Shown: positions 56,702 through 64,000, numbered from the stretch's first letter. The stretch is 64,000 bases of DNA from Saprospiraceae bacterium (GCA_019187225.1 JABAQQ010000020.1:79327-143326), one strand, 5' to 3'. A program made the numbers and translations. The notes: a model not told the origin generated them from the sequence alone.

Positions 56702-57009
56702 GGAATGACTGATTGAAAATTGATGTGTAACGGGTTTTGAATGATTGCCTGTGCACCGGCAGTTTACGGCGCTATAAATGCAGCCGGAGCGGTTTTTATT
56801 GCTGCTACCACAGGTGGTTTAACTTTACCATAAAATTTGTAAGTTTTGCACATTTAACATTCGGAAGGCTTGATTTTTATCAAAAGTTGTAACTTCGCAG
56901 ACCAATTTCGTCTGAAATCAGCATATTTTTTGAGGTATTTTAATCCGCATACCCACTTTGGTGAAACACCAAGTTGCCCAATCATTTCACCTTTATTTAA
57001 CAACCGATA
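56702..57009. other. Gap without recognisable gene
   Basis: 308 bp between the divergent lipocalin-like gene and the next gene. Presumably holds both promoters; no -33/-7 pair is certain. No repeat or ORF of interest. Confidence 0.5.
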
Positions 57010-57717
57010 ATGCTGAAGAAGAACTCTACACTGCTTCCCCTCTTTTTACTCCTTTTTACCTTTTCCGCGACCGCCCAAAACCTGAAAATAAATCTCGGCC
57101 TGAACATTGGGATGTCGCAACTCTTCCATGACACCCGCTTCGAGACGACGCCGCTGCACGATCTGTACTCGTTCACTGCCATCTCGCACCGCCCGGACGA
57201 TTATTCCTGGGAGGAATTTGAAAAAGACTACGGCATCCGAACGTCGTTCATTCAACCGCGCTTCGGGGTTTCCGCCCACTTCACCTATAAAGACTGGCCG
57301 CTAATGGCCTCTGTGGAAGCGATGAGCTCGCCGTCTTCCTACCAGAAAATGGCGTATGGCTTCACCGTCGGCATCGGCAAGGAATTCTACTCCTACGACG
57401 ACTATTATTTCTCTTTCCTCGGAGGCTATAAATTTGTGAAAGACAACGGCTTCGGTGCAACGACTGTGGTGAACAGCATTGGAAACGACGAAGCCCGCGA
57501 ATACGCTTCCACATTTTTCAACCCGGAGAATCCGCTCGGTACCAAAACCGGCAACCTGTTCACGCTGCGGGGCGGATTGGGCCGCGAACTCGGCGAGGCA
57601 AAGATCATCCGGGTCGGTGTGGAAGCTTACGGCGAACTGGATCTGACCGCCAAAACGAAACGCCAGTCGCGTATGACCAACTACGGTGCGCAGTTTTTTC
57701 TGCGGTTTAAATTGTAA
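57010..57717 (+). CDS. Outer-membrane beta-barrel-like protein of unknown family
   Basis: 235 residues with signal peptide MLKKNSTLLPLFLLLFTFSATAQ, then NLKINLGLNIGMSQLFHDTRF and strand-like segments with aromatic ends (FGVSAHFTYKDWPLMASVEAMS; YGFTVGIGKEFYSYDDYYFSFLGGYKF; RGGLGRELGEAKIIRVGVEAYGELDL; YGAQFFLRFKL), ending in FKL as in porin-type barrels. I do not recognise a named family. Convergent with PPK2 across a perfect palindrome. Confidence 0.75.
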   Translation: MLKKNSTLLPLFLLLFTFSATAQNLKINLGLNIGMSQLFHDTRFETTPLHDLYSFTAISHRPDDYSWEEFEKDYGIRTSFIQPRFGVSAHFTYKDWPLMASVEAMSSPSSYQKMAYGFTVGIGKEFYSYDDYYFSFLGGYKFVKDNGFGATTVVNSIGNDEAREYASTFFNPENPLGTKTGNLFTLRGGLGRELGEAKIIRVGVEAYGELDLTAKTKRQSRMTNYGAQFFLRFKL

Positions 57718-57723
57718 TTGCAG

Positions 57724-57785
57724 GGTTTAGAAAGTTTGGAGGGGTTTAGAACGCGCGTTCTAAACCCCTCCAAACTTTCTAAACC
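57724..57785. repeat. Perfect 62-bp palindrome of GGTTTAG words
   Basis: 31-bp arms without loop, centred on ACGCGCGT, made of AAAGTTTGGAGGGGTTTAGA-type words, then more of the same words to 57815 without inverse. Lies between two convergent genes whose stops are at 57717 and 57812, so it may act as a bidirectional terminator. As DNA it would extrude a cruciform. Confidence 0.92.
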
Positions 57786-57811
57786 TTCCAAACTTTCCAA
57801 ACCTTCCAAAC

Positions 57812-58591
57812 TCAACTTTTCTTCTTCGCCTTTATCTGCGTTTGCACGGGCTTGGGCAATTGCATGTCGAGTTTTTCCAACCCTTCCACCAGGGTTTTTG
57901 CGATAAAGTAGTCGCGGTACCAGCGTTTGTCCACCGGACAAATGTGCCAGGGCGTGGTACTGTTGTTGATGGCGTATTCGTAGGCTTCCATGTATTTGTC
58001 CCACAATTTGCGCTCTTCCCAGTCGGCTTCTTTGTGCTTCCAGAATTTAGCCGGGTCTTCCAGTCGCTGACGCAGTTGCTCCTCCTGCTCCTCCGACGAG
58101 ATGTGCATGTAGAATTTGAAGATCAGCGTATTGTTGTCGTGCTTCAACAGATCTTCGAAAGCGTTGATGGCGGCCATACGCGTTTGCACCCGTTTCATAT
58201 CAATCCAGCCGTGAACGCGCTGGATGAGGATATCCTCGTAATGGCTGCGGTTGAAAATAGTGAGCGTGCCCTTTTCCGGCACACATTTGTGCACCCGCCA
58301 GAGAAAATCATGGGCGAATTCCGCTTCCGTCGGCTTTTTGAACGACGCCAGGTCGAGACCGGCAATGGTGCATTCGGAAAACACCCGGCGCACGGCGCCG
58401 TCCTTGCCGCTCGCGTCCATGCCCTGAAGGACGATCAGCACGGAATGTTTGGCTTCCGCATACAGCAGGTGCTGGAGTTCGCCGAGGCGCTTGACGAGTT
58501 TTGCCGTCTTGTCTTTGAGCGCATCTTTTTTGAAGCCTTTCGGCGGCAGGGTGGAGATTTCGGAAAGTTTGATAAGATTGGATTTTGCCAT
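57812..58591 (-). CDS. Polyphosphate kinase 2 (PPK2)
   Basis: 259 residues. Walker A IVLQGMDASGKDGAVRRV, GLDLASFKKPTEAEFAHDFLWRVHKCVPEKGTLTIFNRSHYEDILIQRVHGWI, with the lid and the Walker B in GTLTIFNRS. Transfers phosphate between polyP and nucleotides. Type (class I versus II) not decided. Clear start at 58591. Confidence 0.92.
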   Translation of the reverse strand: MAKSNLIKLSEISTLPPKGFKKDALKDKTAKLVKRLGELQHLLYAEAKHSVLIVLQGMDASGKDGAVRRVFSECTIAGLDLASFKKPTEAEFAHDFLWRVHKCVPEKGTLTIFNRSHYEDILIQRVHGWIDMKRVQTRMAAINAFEDLLKHDNNTLIFKFYMHISSEEQEEQLRQRLEDPAKFWKHKEADWEERKLWDKYMEAYEYAINNSTTPWHICPVDKRWYRDYFIAKTLVEGLEKLDMQLPKPVQTQIKAKKKS

Positions 58592-58654
58592 TGATTGTCA
58601 AGTCATTAAGAGTCATTTTGGTTATTTAGGGTCATTAAAGGTCATTAATGACCC
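58592..58654. repeat. GTCATTA word repeat with inverted arms
   Basis: AAGTCATTAAGAGTCATTTT, then GGGTCATTAA-AGGTCA-TTAATGACCC (58629-58654; 10-bp arms). The word GTCATTA is the same as at 54940-55006. In the gap between PPK2 and the DUF58 gene. Confidence 0.8.
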
Positions 58655-58657
58655 AAT

Positions 58658-59596
58658 TTACCCCATTTTCGCCCGCTTCATCATCCAGGTCTGCAATATC
58701 TGGTGAAAACCCTTGTTGATATCGGCTTCCACGAAATCAATTTTATACTGGAGACAGCGGAGTTTGAGTTGTTCGGTGAAAGCCGCCACTTGTTTGACGT
58801 AGTATTCTTTCACCTGATTGGGCTGGAGTTTCACCTGTTCGCCACTTTCCATGTCGACGAACACATAGGGGCGGTTCTCGAATTCAAAATCGAGCTCCTT
58901 GCTTTTGTCGGTCACATGGAACAGGATCACTTCGTGTTTGGCATAGCGCAGGTGCTGCAATGCGGCAAAGATCTCTTCGGCCTGGTCGGGTTGTTCCATC
59001 ACGTCGGTAAAAATGACCACCAGCGAGCGCCGGTGGATGGCTTCGGCAACCTGGTGAAGGATGGCGGCGAGGTTGGTGGGGCGGTTCAGTTCGGGATTTT
59101 CGATGCGCTGCGCCAATTGGGACAACAACATCCGGTAGTGCACCGTATTGGATTTCGCCTGCGTATTGAGCCGGATCTCGTCGTCGAAAAGGGTCAGGCC
59201 GAAAGCGTCGCGCTGGCGGCGCAGGGCGTTCATCAGCACCGCCGCCGATTGCGCGGCAAAGCAAAATTTGTTTTTGTACTTGAGTTTTTCCGGGTTTTTC
59301 TCATCCCAGGGGTAGTACATGGTGGAAGAAGCATCCAGCACGATCTGGCAGCGCAGGTTGGTCTCTTCCTCAAATTTTTTGGTGAACAACTTGTCCGTGC
59401 GGCCATACACCTTCCAGTCAATGTTGCGGGTGCTTTCGCCCACGTTGTAGAGGCGGTGTTCGGCGAATTCGACCGAAAAACCGTGGAACGGGCTGCGGTG
59501 CAGGCCGACGATAAAACCTTCCACGACCTGGTGCGCAAGCAATTCGAGGTTGCTGCCAAGGGCACGGATATCTTGTGATTCAAGAATTTGTGACAT
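58658..59596 (-). CDS. DUF58 domain protein
   Basis: 312 residues. DUF58 core: RNIDWKVYGRTDKLFTKKFEEETNLRCQIVLDASSTMYY (NIDWKVYARTD-type motif, MIDAS-like DxSxS), SLVVIFTDVMEQPDQAEEIFAALQHLRYAKHEVILFHVTD. Usually encoded next to a MoxR ATPase; none is in the window. Start at 59596 (MSQILESQDI) chosen over 59650 by family length. Cytosolic. Confidence 0.88.
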   Translation of the reverse strand: MSQILESQDIRALGSNLELLAHQVVEGFIVGLHRSPFHGFSVEFAEHRLYNVGESTRNIDWKVYGRTDKLFTKKFEEETNLRCQIVLDASSTMYYPWDEKNPEKLKYKNKFCFAAQSAAVLMNALRRQRDAFGLTLFDDEIRLNTQAKSNTVHYRMLLSQLAQRIENPELNRPTNLAAILHQVAEAIHRRSLVVIFTDVMEQPDQAEEIFAALQHLRYAKHEVILFHVTDKSKELDFEFENRPYVFVDMESGEQVKLQPNQVKEYYVKQVAAFTEQLKLRCLQYKIDFVEADINKGFHQILQTWMMKRAKMG

Positions 59597-59684
59597 AACT
59601 GTTTTTGGAAAACCACTTCCGGACGGCAAAAGTAGGCATTGCGACAACAAACGCAGTCTACCTGGCCCGCATTTTACCGAAACG

Positions 59685-59717
59685 AAAAAAGGCGCCGCAC
59701 ATTTCGCGCGACGCCTT
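59685..59717 (-). terminator. Intrinsic terminator of a small membrane protein gene
   Basis: On the minus strand AAGGCGTCGCGC-loop-GTGCGGCGCC then TTTTTT. It lies 33 bp downstream of the small ORF ending at 59750. Confidence 0.75.
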
Positions 59718-59749
59718 CCCCTTCTGTATGTCTCGAAAACACTGCCCGC

Positions 59750-59887
59750 TCAGGGGAGGTTGTTTTGCATTGTCGTCGGTGCTTTGGGCTGCGGTTCCCC
59801 GGCGATCTTTTCATAGGCCAGATACAACAAGCCGAGATGAAAAAGGAGGATGCAGATGGTGGCGATGGATTTATTTTTGGATTTCAT
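59750..59887 (-). CDS. Small single-pass membrane protein
   Basis: 45 residues: MKSKNKSIATICILLFHLGLLYLAYEKIAGEPQPKAPTTMQNNLP, one hydrophobic helix (IATICILLFHLGLLYLAY) with basic N-terminus. Own terminator downstream. Function unknown; the terminator supports that it is transcribed. Confidence 0.5.
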   Translation of the reverse strand: MKSKNKSIATICILLFHLGLLYLAYEKIAGEPQPKAPTTMQNNLP

Positions 59888-60082
59888 AATCGGTTTTGCC
59901 GCGCATTGGTTTTGGTGCGGCAGAAATGTTAAGACAAAAGCCATACCATTTTTTTAACTAAAATGATATTACCTTGAAAAACAGGTTTTTATCTATTATG
60001 GTTCTGCCGGCGGGCAGCGTGAACACGAAACGGGCACTTATTTTTTCAAAACCGGCTCGTTTTTTCAGGGAAAAGTCAAATA

Positions 60083-60119
60083 AAAAAAGCCAACCACCTG
60101 AAAATCAGATGATTGGCTT
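60083..60119 (-). terminator. Terminator, natural downstream flank of a tmRNA-like gene
   Basis: On the minus strand AAGCCAATCATCTGA-TTT-TCAGGTGGTTGGCTT followed by TTTTT: 15-bp stem with two GU pairs. It directly follows the tmRNA-3'-like sequence in the minus direction. Confidence 0.75.
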
Positions 60120-60128
60120 AAGATTTTG

Positions 60129-60143
60129 TGGAGCTGGCGGGAA
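60129..60143 (-). other. tmRNA (ssrA) 3'-end-like attachment site
   Basis: On the minus strand TTCCCGCCAGCTCCA followed by CAAAATC: identical to the last bases of bacterial tmRNA, without the preceding tmRNA sequence. This is what remains at the far end of an element that integrates into the ssrA gene. It marks the left edge of the AT-rich island to its right. Confidence 0.55.
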
Positions 60144-60238
60144 ACCAACCCTAACGCACAAAGTTTTAATTATCAATAGTTTAGGAAATAGTTTTGAATT
60201 GGTGGTGCAAAAAGTGGTGCAAAAAAATGCTCAATCCC

Positions 60239-60736
60239 TTAAATTTTGACACCCAACTCTCTAAACATATCCATTGGAAGTACGCAACGTACACTAAAAG
60301 GTAAGCAAGCATCTGGAATTTTTACCGATTTTTTGCTGGCTGGATCACTTCGTTCGTTTGTAACAAGTGGATTGGAGTGTTTTTTTGCGAAAGCCGCAAG
60401 CCATGCATCTGCTTCTTCAGCATCCATAAAAATATCCACGGCCTGTTGACTATACGGGGCACCCTTTTTATTGAAGGCCCAATTTACTACTTGGCTATAT
60501 TCATCAATCACTTCAGTAGTGTCTTTAAAAAAGCCTTCTGGCAAGTTTGCTTCACACCAAGCCTTCAAATCATCATCATTTCTGTAAATTTCATCTTTTA
60601 CTTTGTCAATACTTATGACTTTCCCTTCGTCAGCAAGGGCTTTTAGTTTATCCCAAAAACTTGGGACAACGTCCATCGGAAAACCTTTCCTGTAAGCTTC
60701 GATGAAGAAATTGGTATCAAGTAGATATGGAGTCAC
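60239..60736 (-). CDS. DUF4411 PIN-like protein, putative toxin
   Basis: 165 residues: MTPYLLDTNFFIEAYRKGFPMDVVPSFWDKLKALADEGKVISIDKVKDEI with Asp-Thr-Asn, then MDAEEADAWLAAFAKKHSNPLVTNERSD with further acidic ligands, the PIN fold. DUF4411 genes are nearly always next to an ImmA/IrrE-type gene, as here (3 bp apart). Probably a toxin-antitoxin-like module of the mobilome. Confidence 0.85.
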   Translation of the reverse strand: MTPYLLDTNFFIEAYRKGFPMDVVPSFWDKLKALADEGKVISIDKVKDEIYRNDDDLKAWCEANLPEGFFKDTTEVIDEYSQVVNWAFNKKGAPYSQQAVDIFMDAEEADAWLAAFAKKHSNPLVTNERSDPASKKSVKIPDACLPFSVRCVLPMDMFRELGVKI

Positions 60737-60739
60737 GGA

Positions 60740-61870
60740 TTAAAGATGAAATTTTTCAACAAATTTTTGATATGTATCTCCCTTTAGACCACTTAGCCGG
60801 TAAGCGTCCTTATAACTAATGTCACCCTGTTTTAAAGCAATATTCAGACGTGCGACAAAAGGCAATCCCAGCCTAACTTTAAGGTTGTTGTAGCCATCCC
60901 CCCCACCTTTTTGTTTGGCTTTTTTATTAAAATTTTCTCTTATGTAATTATTATAAAACTTGAAGTAGTCAGATTTATCAATGAATCCTAAATCCAACGC
61001 TCGTCTGGCTGTCACAATTTGGCTTACTTTGAAATGACGGGCTGCATACCAAATTCCTGGCTTTTCCGCCCAAAAGCTTTTAAATGCATCGGCGGGTACT
61101 AAAAATTCAGCGGCAACTTGATCACAAATTTTTTCTACCGGATCATCAGCAGGAAGTAACTGTCGAGCATCGAAGCCAGCACTTTTACCTAACCAGACGT
61201 GTGCTAACTCATGCGCTAAAGTGAACATTTGGGCAGATTTGCTATCCGCATTATTTACAAATAAAAATGGTACATATTTGTCTACTAATACAAATCCACG
61301 GCATTCTTCTACTGTTATTTTTCGCCTTGAATTGTTTTCTACAATGCTGTTGAAAACTACAACGACACCTATTTCTTCTATTTTTCTGGTAAAATTTGCT
61401 TTTGCTCCTTCCCATGTTGGGAAGTTGCTGGCCCAGGTTTTTTCCAAACCAAGAACTCGACGCATATCTTGAGCAATTTCTTCAGTTGCATTTTGAAGTG
61501 TGAACTTTCCTACAAAATCCAATGGGGCTTCTTCCTGATTTTTTAAATATTCGGCCAGCCAATCCTGTCGGTATTGCAGCAGACTAACAGTTTCACGAAC
61601 GTTCAGGCTCACATCACGGGTAGCGGTTCGTCCGGTGCGGAAAAAAGGAATGGGGGTCTTCTCTATGGGTGGTTCAGGTAAAAAAAGATACCCGAATGGC
61701 AAGTAAACCTTCTTGGAAAAAGACTCCAGTTGTTTGACAGTCGGCTCTTTTTTATTAGTCACCCAATCTTGCACCTTTTCGTTTTTGCGGACAAATTCGT
61801 CAATATCAAAACCTGCTCGAGCGATGGCCCAAGTAAGCATATTAGGTTTGACATTGATTTTAGAAGTCAT
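60740..61870 (-). CDS. ImmA/IrrE-family metallo-endopeptidase with helix-turn-helix-like N-terminus
   Basis: 376 residues. Protease motif FTLAHELAHVWLGKSAG (HExxH) near residue 215 and DQVAAEFLVPADAFKSFW downstream; the N-terminal 60 residues (NPMLTWAIARAGFDIDEFVRKNEKVQDWVTNKKEPTVKQLESFSKKVYLPFGYLFLPEPP) look like a degenerate XRE/HTH domain. Related to phage-derived anti-repressors that cleave repressors. Partner of DUF4411. AT-rich. Confidence 0.87.
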   Translation of the reverse strand: MTSKINVKPNMLTWAIARAGFDIDEFVRKNEKVQDWVTNKKEPTVKQLESFSKKVYLPFGYLFLPEPPIEKTPIPFFRTGRTATRDVSLNVRETVSLLQYRQDWLAEYLKNQEEAPLDFVGKFTLQNATEEIAQDMRRVLGLEKTWASNFPTWEGAKANFTRKIEEIGVVVVFNSIVENNSRRKITVEECRGFVLVDKYVPFLFVNNADSKSAQMFTLAHELAHVWLGKSAGFDARQLLPADDPVEKICDQVAAEFLVPADAFKSFWAEKPGIWYAARHFKVSQIVTARRALDLGFIDKSDYFKFYNNYIRENFNKKAKQKGGGDGYNNLKVRLGLPFVARLNIALKQGDISYKDAYRLSGLKGDTYQKFVEKFHL

Positions 61871-62183
61871 AAAAATAAAACCCTAAAAAATTAGAAGATG
61901 AACCAAATCTAACTTAAGCCACTTCTCCCAAACGCTCCTTCGTCTTTGCAATCATAAAAGTCCGAATGTCCGGAAATGTTCGTATTATGTCATAAAGTAG
62001 GCAGAAATAATTTGGTGTTTGCTTTTGGCGACGCCACCATTTAATGAAAGTGAACAGGTCTTTTTACATCAAAAAACCGTATTGCCCCTGCAAAAGAATA
62101 GTGACGGTAAACAGTCGGCAACACAGTTAGGACAAAGATAAGCCTTCGGTTGTTGCTTTCCTGCGTATATCCCGAAACGGAAC
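61871..62183. other. Gap with a possible C-terminal gene relic
   Basis: 313 bp. On the minus strand a frame without start reads DLFTFIKWWRRQKQTPNYF and ends IRTFPDIRTFMIAKTKERLGEVA at 61914, with a stop before it: perhaps the tail of a lost gene. I do not recognise the family. Otherwise no ORF or repeat. Confidence 0.35.
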
Positions 62184-62777
62184 TTACGCTCCCTGTACCT
62201 TGCGTGTACGTTTTCGCTTCGATCCGGTGGTCTCTTTCTTTTGAGTGACAAACCTCCCTGTGCTTTCCCCAATCGTAATGAACATTTTTTGCCCCATGCC
62301 CAACTCTACAATTTTATGCAACGTTCCTAACTGAATATCGGACTTGTCATTTTCAATTCGGGAAATATATTTCGGGGTGGTGCCGCTGTTAAAGGCCACT
62401 TTGGCTTGTGTTAGTCCAGCTTTTTTCCGTGCCTGCCTAATCATTGCACCGATGTGCAATTTCTCTACCTTCCCTACTAACTTACTTTGCCTGTATAACT
62501 CCTGTGCATCCAATTCCAACGGCTCCGAACGCTTTTTCCCTTTAAAGGTGAAAGGAACTAATACATTCGGCCAGCAAAGGGTGTGATTTTCTGAAATGGT
62601 CACTTTTTTAAAGGTCTTCCAATCCCGAAGAGCTGCTACGTTGGCATCTGCTTCGGCCTCCCATATCTCAAAAAGTGGGGCAAAGTCCAACACGCGAACC
62701 TCAAGCGTGCTCCAAATCATGGTGATTTTGAAAGGCTCCACCTTGATGATACGGGCAATATTTGGCAACTTTTTCAT
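62184..62777 (-). CDS. DUF2442 protein fused to an XRE-type HTH
   Basis: 197 residues. Residues 1-85 are a DUF2442 domain (IIKVEPFKITMIWSTLEVRVLDFAPLFEIW...ENHTLCWPNVLVPF), residues 105-170 an XRE HTH (GAMIRQARKKAGLTQAKVAFNSGTTPKYISRIENDKSDIQLGTLHKIVELGMGQKMFI), then a basic tail. DUF2442 and DUF4160 genes are a common pair of unknown role, probably toxin-antitoxin; the XRE part would be the antitoxin/regulator. 3 bp downstream of the DUF4160 gene. Confidence 0.86.
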   Translation of the reverse strand: MKKLPNIARIIKVEPFKITMIWSTLEVRVLDFAPLFEIWEAEADANVAALRDWKTFKKVTISENHTLCWPNVLVPFTFKGKKRSEPLELDAQELYRQSKLVGKVEKLHIGAMIRQARKKAGLTQAKVAFNSGTTPKYISRIENDKSDIQLGTLHKIVELGMGQKMFITIGESTGRFVTQKKETTGSKRKRTRKVQGA

Positions 62778-62780
62778 AGC

Positions 62781-63020
62781 TTACTGTCTTAGTTTCGGGT
62801 TCTTTTGATAAAAGGTCTCCAAAAGTTCGTCCCGGTTTTCGGCAAGGTATTCCAAGACCTCGCGCAATTTCCGGCGGGGCAATCCTCCTTCAATTACAGT
62901 TCCTATCCGAATGTCAATCAACGCTTGATACTCACCGTAAAAAGCATGAAAATGGGGTGGAAGGTGGTCGCGACTGAAAACGCAAATACGGATTCCCGAA
63001 ATCCGGTCTAATTCTGGCAT
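62781..63020 (-). CDS. DUF4160 protein
   Basis: 79 residues: MPELDRISGIRICVFSRDHLPPHFHAFYGEYQALIDIRIGTVIEGGLPRRKLREVLEYLAENRDELLETF, with the signature DHLPPHFHAFY. Pairs with DUF2442-XRE directly downstream. Probable mobile stress or toxin module. Confidence 0.87.
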   Translation of the reverse strand: MPELDRISGIRICVFSRDHLPPHFHAFYGEYQALIDIRIGTVIEGGLPRRKLREVLEYLAENRDELLETFYQKNPKLRQ

Positions 63021-63084
63021 GGGTTAATTTTAGACAAAGGTATCGAATTCGGTAACATTTATCAAAGTTTTTATTTGCTTAACA

Positions 63085-63131
63085 AACGACGAACGCCGTC
63101 CAGAATTAACCCGGACGGCGTTCGTCGTTTT
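63085..63131 (-). terminator. Hairpin terminator between element genes
   Basis: Perfect 18-bp arms (AAACGACGAACGCCGTCC and complement) with an 11-nt loop, followed on the minus strand by TTTGTTAA. It lies 15 bp after the stop of the 117-residue gene. Confidence 0.7.
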
Positions 63132-63145
63132 ACGCCTGCCTGCGC

Positions 63146-63496
63146 TCACTCTTTTGGCTTACTGGATTTGGCATTTTCTTCCAACCAGACGGCGGCATAT
63201 CCTTCAGGGTCTTCAGACGATGGATTATTAGGTTGAAAGTATTTTGGTAAATTCTCCCAAACGTCTTTTGCATTGGGAGCAAAATAGGTTTTTGTTTCAA
63301 TCGGTAATGCCATTGTTGGAGAATAATAACCTTTATCGGCATCCCAACGTGAAAGGCGCAATTTATGTAACACTTCGGCTACCAATACCTTTTCGCCTTC
63401 CGTTGTATATCGGAATTGACCTTTACTAATGCCTTGCGGGAATCCCGCTTTTTCCAACTCTAAGGCAGTATCAAATGAAACTATTTCTTCATTCAT
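63146..63496 (-). CDS. Hypothetical protein of the element
   Basis: 116 residues from ATG 63496: MNEEIVSFDTALELEKAGFPQGISKGQFRYTTEGEKVLVAEVLHKLRLSRWDADKGYYSPTMALPIETKTYFAPNAKDVWENLPKYFQPNNPSSEDPEGYAAVWLEENAKSSKPKE. Such small proteins with ALELEKAGFPQ and YFAP are common in Bacteroidota prophages and elements; function unknown. Possibly phage-related. Confidence 0.65.
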   Translation of the reverse strand: MNEEIVSFDTALELEKAGFPQGISKGQFRYTTEGEKVLVAEVLHKLRLSRWDADKGYYSPTMALPIETKTYFAPNAKDVWENLPKYFQPNNPSSEDPEGYAAVWLEENAKSSKPKE

Positions 63497-63552
63497 CATC
63501 TCGAATTTTTAACGGTGGAATTTAGTTCAACAAAGTTAAAGGCTGTCCATAC

Positions 63553-63789
63553 TCATCGAATTTTCTCAATGTAAACGGCGTACTCCTTTTGCCCCGTCTT
63601 AAACCGAATCGGGTTTTCGTCGGCTCGCCGGTGCGATAACGTCGAGTAACTCAAAAACTCGCCGTCCTGTTCTCTCATATCCTCGCACAATTTTTTCAGG
63701 TTGCCCCAAACGCCTATCAGTTCGCCGTCGCCAGTCAGGACACTAAATCGCTTTTCTGCCTTTTGCTCTCGATAGGTTTTGCCTTTCAT
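63553..63789 (-). CDS. Small hypothetical protein
   Basis: 78 residues: MKGKTYREQKAEKRFSVLTGDGELIGVWGNLKKLCEDMREQDGEFLSYSTLSHRRADENPIRFKTGQKEYAVYIEKIR. TACATTTG on the minus strand (63794-63801) is a -7 box just 4 bp from the start codon, so the message would be leaderless. No family recognised; position within an element suggests mobilome. Confidence 0.65.
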   Translation of the reverse strand: MKGKTYREQKAEKRFSVLTGDGELIGVWGNLKKLCEDMREQDGEFLSYSTLSHRRADENPIRFKTGQKEYAVYIEKIR

Positions 63790-63793
63790 GTTA

Positions 63794-63801
63794 CAAATGT
63801 A
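63794..63801 (-). promoter_or_regulatory. -7 box of the small hypothetical gene
   Basis: TACATTTG on the minus strand, 4 bp before the ATG at 63789. No -33 TTG seen at the expected spacing. Confidence 0.4.
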
Positions 63802-64000
63802 GCGAGGCGAGTGTGCCTAAATTGCCGGTTTCAGCACACTTTTTCGAGAATGTTTGCAATTTGCAATTATTTTTGTTTATTCCGGAGTGTCTGACCCCCG
63901 TGTTCCGGAGCATTGACCCCTATGTGGATAAGTACGGCATGAGTTGGGCGTTAAGGTAATTGGTTTAGATTTTTTCGTCTGCTTTTTCCTTTCAATTCGA

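Larger units (their letters stand above)
59888..60238. other. Gap with island boundary
   Basis: 351 bp. Holds the terminator at 60083-60119, the tmRNA-3'-end-like attachment sequence at 60129-60143, and at 60194-60240 the direct repeat GGTGCAAAAAG / GGTGCAAAAAA typical of the tail of tyrosine-integrase recombination sites. Otherwise nothing coding. Confidence 0.55.

Noticed and set aside
60121-60160. Complete tmRNA or tRNA gene
   Set aside because: Only the last 15-20 bases match tmRNA; the sequence before them does not form the tmRNA acceptor or T-arm.
1-64000. rRNA operon, tRNA genes, replication origin
   Set aside because: No cloverleaf, rRNA or DnaA-box cluster was seen on either strand.

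Overview
The window is from a Bacteroidota chromosome, most like the Saprospiraceae/Chitinophagales branch; the exact genus cannot be read from it. Evidence: leader-poor genes without clear Shine-Dalgarno sequences, promoters of the form TTG-N19-TAnnTTTG, an orphan T9SS sorting domain, DUF5686 and PorT-like outer-membrane proteins, membrane-bound AraC regulators and clusters of SRPBCC/VOC/DUF1801 genes. Composition is roughly balanced, with AT-richer patches at 4.8-5.3 kb, 33.2-34.3 kb and 60.2-64 kb that look acquired.

Layout. 0-1.5 kb: 5' part of a GH20 hexosaminidase. 1.7-7.3 kb: a small defence/mobility block (single-chain type IIG restriction-modification enzyme, a REP-associated transposase with its own palindromes, a DUF6922/AbiEii toxin-antitoxin pair). 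7.3-13 kb: ROK kinase, an M48-like/TPR protein, a DsrE plus DUF3365 haem-protein pair, and a sterol-desaturase/DUF2147 fusion. 13-15.1 kb: a decayed duplication of a regulator/target cassette next to an intact copy (membrane AraC plus TonB-domain protein), and a chromate-transporter relic. 15.3-19.5 kb: a divergent sulfur/persulfide module (SQR-like flavoprotein and rhodanese facing an ArsR-rhodanese fusion and an MFS exporter). 19.7-22.1 kb: an overlapping ABC transporter/LolA-like operon. 22.2-26.7 kb: an atypical pyruvate kinase and a DUF5686 outer-membrane protein. 27.1-33.1 kb: a cluster of SRPBCC, DUF1801, VOC, DoxX and hydrolase genes beside a GlxA-type AraC regulator. 33.2-40.1 kb: AlbA_2 protein, DUF4143 ATPase, MBL hydrolase, acetyltransferases, PfpI protein, AraC regulator. 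40.3-46.7 kb: calcium-type P-ATPase, cupin, a broken PIN/antitoxin pair carrying a probable group II intron fragment, and a STAND NTPase. 47-59.9 kb: mostly housekeeping genes (HemJ, EngB, acyltransferase, enoyl-CoA hydratase, GtrA, Csp, Kup, SlyD-like, S4, PPK2, DUF58). 60.1-64 kb: the edge of an integrated element whose attachment site resembles the 3' end of tmRNA, carrying DUF4411/ImmA, DUF4160/DUF2442-XRE and two small unknown genes.

The most unusual feature is the intergenic DNA. From about 23 kb, and densely from 46.8 to 58.7 kb, gaps are filled by locus-specific short 'words' of 7-16 bp repeated in tandem and then repeated inverted. Several have regular G-tracts fitting the G-quadruplex consensus, one forms a perfect 62-bp palindrome, and some have entered coding sequence in frame. 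With the REP/RAYT set, the probable group II fragment, the tmRNA-type attachment site and at least six gene relics, this is a chromosome segment with heavy small-element traffic.
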